Part shown: positions 60,701-64,000 of the stretch, in pieces | How the letters are laid out: each line of letters starts with the position of its first letter | How positions within the stretch are numbered: position 1 is the stretch's first letter | Made by a program: the position numbers and the translations under genes | Notes under the pieces: generated by a model | Told to the model about the DNA's origin: nothing | Seen by the model: the letters and a program-made list of their open reading frames with translations, nothing else | Databases searched by the model: none | Origin: Azadirachta indica | Lineage: Eukaryota > Streptophyta > Magnoliopsida > Sapindales > Meliaceae | Length of the DNA stretch: 64,000 bases | NCBI GenBank assembly: GCA_022749755.1 | Contig: CM040440.1 | Location: 20,571,269-20,635,268 of the forward strand | Direction of reading: 5' to 3'

Positions 60701-62689
60701 TTTTGGTGTTTTAGTTTAATTTTAATGATAGGTTGTTTAATGCTTCCTTGGTTTTTGTAATATGACATCAAGAATTGCTAATGCTTCTTAGAATATGATT
60801 CCAGCCTCAATTAATTCAACGAATTTGAAGTCATTGATTTGTGTAATTTCATTTGTAACTTGGTATATGGAGTACAGAACTCTTACATCAAGAGAAAATC
60901 TTGCTGAAAATGGTCTCAATCTCCCTATCTCATAGATGGGACCATGAATTGTGGAAGTTTATTGATACTCTATTGTGCTGAGGTATATTCAGCCCTGACC
61001 ATGTTATCACATGCCTTATCTATTACAGCTTACCTGGCTCCACAATGTGCCAGCATACTTTTAACAAATTCATTGAGAACTGTAGTGCGATAATTGTTCT
61101 TTCTCTAGGGCATTGTGGTGTATTTAGGGATCAAAAATGGTATATGTTTTACTCTGAGGCTGACGACACTAAGACCATAATCCTTTGTTGTTTACAAGAG
61201 AAAATTTGCACCTTTTTGGTTCACAGTATTGTGATTTCTTTTCTGTGTGATGCAGTATACTGGGATGATGTTACTGGAGGAGATGGCCTCAATTTTCCTC
61301 ACCCCATTCTTGCTGTTATTTGTCGTTCCAAAGGTTATTTTTTCATTATATCTTTCAGTATACCGCTATAATTTATTTATTTTAAAACTATAAGTGCTAG
61401 TTTTAACTGGGACATCGTGTTTTACCCTGCAGCGGGTGGATGCCATTTTAGAATTCATTATAGATTACACGGTGGATGTTGAAGGTGTTGGTCATGTTTG
61501 CAGGTCAGTGTTTTTGGCTCTTTTTAATTCACAATTTGGGAACAATTTGTGTGAAGGCATTGAATTCTAATAATAAAAAATTATAAGCTCTGTATGTGCT
61601 TAACATCAAGAGATTCAATTTGTGGCAAATCTATTTGGCAGCTTTAGCACCTTTGACTTCCAAAACCAAGGCAATAGCAATTATGGTTCTCCGTATCACA
61701 TGCCTCATGCCCAGAGGAGCTCTCAAGGGAAAATGGAGAAATCTTTCTTGAGGTATGAATATACAAATGCTGAAAATAGAAGATTTAAATTTTAACACTC
61801 TGTGTTTACTTATTGTCATAGTTGATAATTCCATTTTGGTTCCAGTTTCCAGACTAGCTATCCTTCTTGGGAGCCAAATGCTCAGGGAAAGCAGTTCCTG
61901 TTAAACCTTAGAACTTTTAGGGAACAAAAGGTGCAAGGACAAGGAACTAGACATACATATTCTCCACCTAGAATGTGGCTTGGGAGCCCCAATTTGAGAG
62001 GCCATGAAGACAGAAACGGCATTTTATCTAGGGAATTGCCTTACAATGCCTCTGGAACCGATTATCAGTTGGGTTCTTTGTGGGTAATTGATGCAGAACC
62101 AAAGAATCATCCATATCTTCTGGATTGGTATTATACCTCACGAAATCAACAGACAACTGGCCATACTCATAGAGTAGACATACCAACTGGACCGTTTGAA
62201 GTGGCTGACAAACAACAAGGTGATTATTGGATGCCATCAAACTTGACACAAAATGAAGCTAGATACGAAGAATATTGGGGCCATCATTATGGGGATCGAT
62301 CAGAGTCTCATCTTGAGGCTTCAACATCTGCTCCATTCTTCAGGGAGAGTATACTTCAGCATCATGATACCAGCAACTTAGTACACCCTAGCAGAAGCCA
62401 TTGGTGGGCTAGAAGTGGCCCGCATGCTACTACACAGCCCCAGTCAAGTTTTCTTGAGCCCCCTGATTTCAACCAATACACTGCACATACTAATTTTTAT
62501 GATAATTCTTCAGAGAGAAGCTTAGAGGAGCAAGAACAATTCTTAGACTCGAGGAATTCCCATAAATTATCACGTACAGCATATATGGACGACTTTGAAG
62601 CTGGAGGAGACATAAATCTACATTTTGATGATATTTATAGCAAACCTCCTGAAACTCCCATTGTAAATCCAGAGCCGCCAAGGTTTTAG
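57761..62689 (+). CDS. ATG9: Autophagy-related protein 9 (lipid scramblase of phagophore vesicles)
   Basis: Nine exons: 57761-58344, 58531-58851, 59480-59702, 59940-60119, 60215-60421, 61256-61333, 61433-61503, 61642-61752 and 61846-62689. All are in frame; 872 residues, close to the Arabidopsis protein. The cytosolic N-terminus has FSGQKATNPLSILKWKWRGD. Membrane segments lie at about 93-118 (VELLSLGFTISFSAFFLLYV), 164-185, 321-345 (GLAMLILSPFLVIFMLVYLF), 395-425, 442-460 and 510-530. Family motifs include QFYYN, LRKRL and DELLVLNPEGAMSMVVQHTHFMP. The 280-residue C-terminal tail is cytosolic and rich in Ser, Tyr and His. ATG9 vesicles seed phagophores and, with ATG2/ATG18, help lipids equilibrate between leaflets. 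Start: the two tandem ATGs at 57761 and 57764; the second may be used after the uORF. Confidence 0.95.
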
Positions 62690-62961
62690 TATATTATCAG
62701 TTTGTTCCTTTGAGATTGATAAAATTGTGAATGGGTTTCCTTGGGTGGACTCTGGTATTCGTTCTGTATAAGGAAACTCAATTCTTTGTTGTACATAGAT
62801 TCATTATGGGCTTAGAATCTGTTCAGGTCTTCGTTTAGAAGGTGATCAAGACGGCAAAAAGAGTCTTTGTAAGCCTTCTAAACCTGTACAAGCAATGATC
62901 ATTTAACACTTCATTTTAATTCAGGAAATCTGGTTGCATGTTTGTATATGTATATAACTTT

Positions 62962-62992
<31 letters not shown>

Positions 62993-62995
62993 ATA

Positions 62996-63195
62996 TGTTG
63001 TGGTTCCATATCTATAGTTCTCAATCCATCCAAGCCATGTATTATTATCCAAAACCAAGCCCATATATCAAGTTTTATATATACATTTATGTACATATAT
63101 ATATATATATATAAAACTTGATATATGGGCTTGGTTTTGGATAATAATACATGGCTTGGATGGATTGAGAACTATAGATATGGAACCTGTTGTGG
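62996..63195. repeat. Perfect long hairpin flanked by 8-bp direct repeats
   Basis: Arms 63002-63083 and 63106-63187 are exact reverse complements over 82 bp, with a 22-nt AT-rich loop. TGTTGTGG occurs at 62996-63003 and again at 63188-63195, so the structure may be bounded by a target-site duplication of 6-8 bp. A (TA)n tract lies just left, at about 62962-62996. The hairpin sits about 310 bp after the ATG9 stop, near or beyond the poly(A) site. A non-autonomous foldback MITE is the likeliest reading; a small-RNA locus or an assembly artefact is possible. Confidence 0.85.
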
Positions 63196-64000
63196 TCTGT
63201 CCATTAGCCCTTAATCTCTTAAGCGTAAAAACTAGTTTTGTTTTTCTCCGTTGAAAATGCATAACCAAAGTACAGAAATAAGTTTGAAGTTTCCTTTTTT
63301 TATTTTTTACTTTTTTCAGGCAGAATACTGCTTAGATAAATTTATAGGAAAATGAAAAATAGACGGAAAGCAATTTTCCTTTGTTCCACAAGAAAATCTG
63401 TGTTCTTAAATAGCTGTGATCTCCTGTTTATACACTATAGGTGTTTGTAGTTTATAGTTTATACGTTGTGGGTGTTTGTTTAGGGATCGTATTTGGCAGT
63501 CGAAACAGTGGCAGATCTAGGCAAATTTTATATTTAATTATTACTTACATTAAGGAAACTTTTACCGGACCGTATTTCCACTATCTTTCGTACATTTCTC
63601 GGTACGAATTTATATTTAATTCATGAAAGATACGTTTGTGCTTTCATAAGGAGACCAAAGCAAGCTACCACGAGACAAAAGTTTTTTTTTCTAAAGAAAT
63701 TTGATTTGGAACTATTACATATCCAAGTTCCAATATTAAAATAATTTTAAAGGTTTTCCTTAACTTTGTCCGTGTCAACGGACTTGATCCTTAAAGAGAA
63801 TACGGTGTACCTTAACTACCAGTTATAACTTTTGGCTCAGTAATAAGCGCTTGATCCAATATGGTATTAGAGCCAGCACGCCCATGTTCGAGTTGTAGGA
63901 AGTGCAAACCCCACATGCATTATGCAACCCTCGGCCCCATTGGGACTAGGCGTTAAGGGTAGGGATTAGGTTTGCATGCACTCGCGTGAAAAGTGTGGTA
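63196..64000. other. Spacer; possible retrotransposon primer-binding site at 63862
   Basis: No gene. TGGTATTAGAGCC at 63862-63874 is one base from the initiator-methionine tRNA primer-binding site (TGGTATCAGAGCC) found next to plant Copia 5' LTRs. The start of an LTR was not found and the window ends 126 bp later, so an LTR-element remnant is only suspected. Confidence 0.35.

Noticed and set aside
62911..63268. Two open frames across the ATG9 downstream hairpin
   Set aside because: They are created by the inverted repeat and TA tracts and have no protein-like composition.

Overview
The window is AT-rich plant nuclear DNA. It has spliced genes with GT-AG introns, very long AT-rich spacers, many (TA)n and (GA)n microsatellites, a PLS-class PPR gene, LOB-domain and LHW-type bHLH regulators and WAT1-type transporters. 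I read it as a eudicot; the species cannot be assigned from sequence alone. Exon structures below were built by hand from splice signals and an unbroken reading frame.

Region by region: 2.8-3.6 kb holds an LBD29-like transcription factor (minus), followed by about 8 kb of gene-poor DNA with one near-perfect hairpin and a small GC-rich island. A class 3 lipase (minus, 8 exons, 11.7-15.6 kb) shares a compact divergent promoter with a non-coding transcription unit carrying two box C/D snoRNAs (16.2-16.5 kb). A decayed LINE lies at 17.3-18.1 kb. A single-exon PPR gene (minus, 19.1-20.9 kb) comes next. An ACC-oxidase-homologue 2-oxoglutarate dioxygenase (plus, 22.3-23.6 kb) converges on an LHW-like bHLH gene (minus, 24.1-29.6 kb) whose leader contains three upstream ORFs. 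A broken dioxygenase pseudogene (33.6-35.2 kb) and a small uncharacterised gene (35.9-36.3 kb) follow. From about 37.5 to 51.6 kb there is a tandem segmental duplication carrying two intact WAT1-related transporter genes; the right unit contains a 1.4-kb long-inverted-repeat transposon and the left unit keeps only scraps of CDT1. The complete CDT1 replication-licensing gene (minus, 50.3-53.7 kb) has E2F-type sites upstream. ATG9 (plus, 55.3-62.7 kb, with two leader introns and an upstream ORF overlapping its start) is followed by a perfect 82-bp-arm hairpin.

The genes do not form one pathway. Two gene neighbourhoods resemble Arabidopsis ones as I recall them: ATG9-CDT1-LHW-like bHLH (At2g31260, At2g31270, At2g31280), and LBD-lipase (At2g42430/At2g42440-At2g42450). 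The strongest candidates for something undescribed are the two hairpins, the snoRNA pair with a diverged guide, the duplication that broke inside CDT1, and the upstream ORFs of ATG9 and the bHLH gene.
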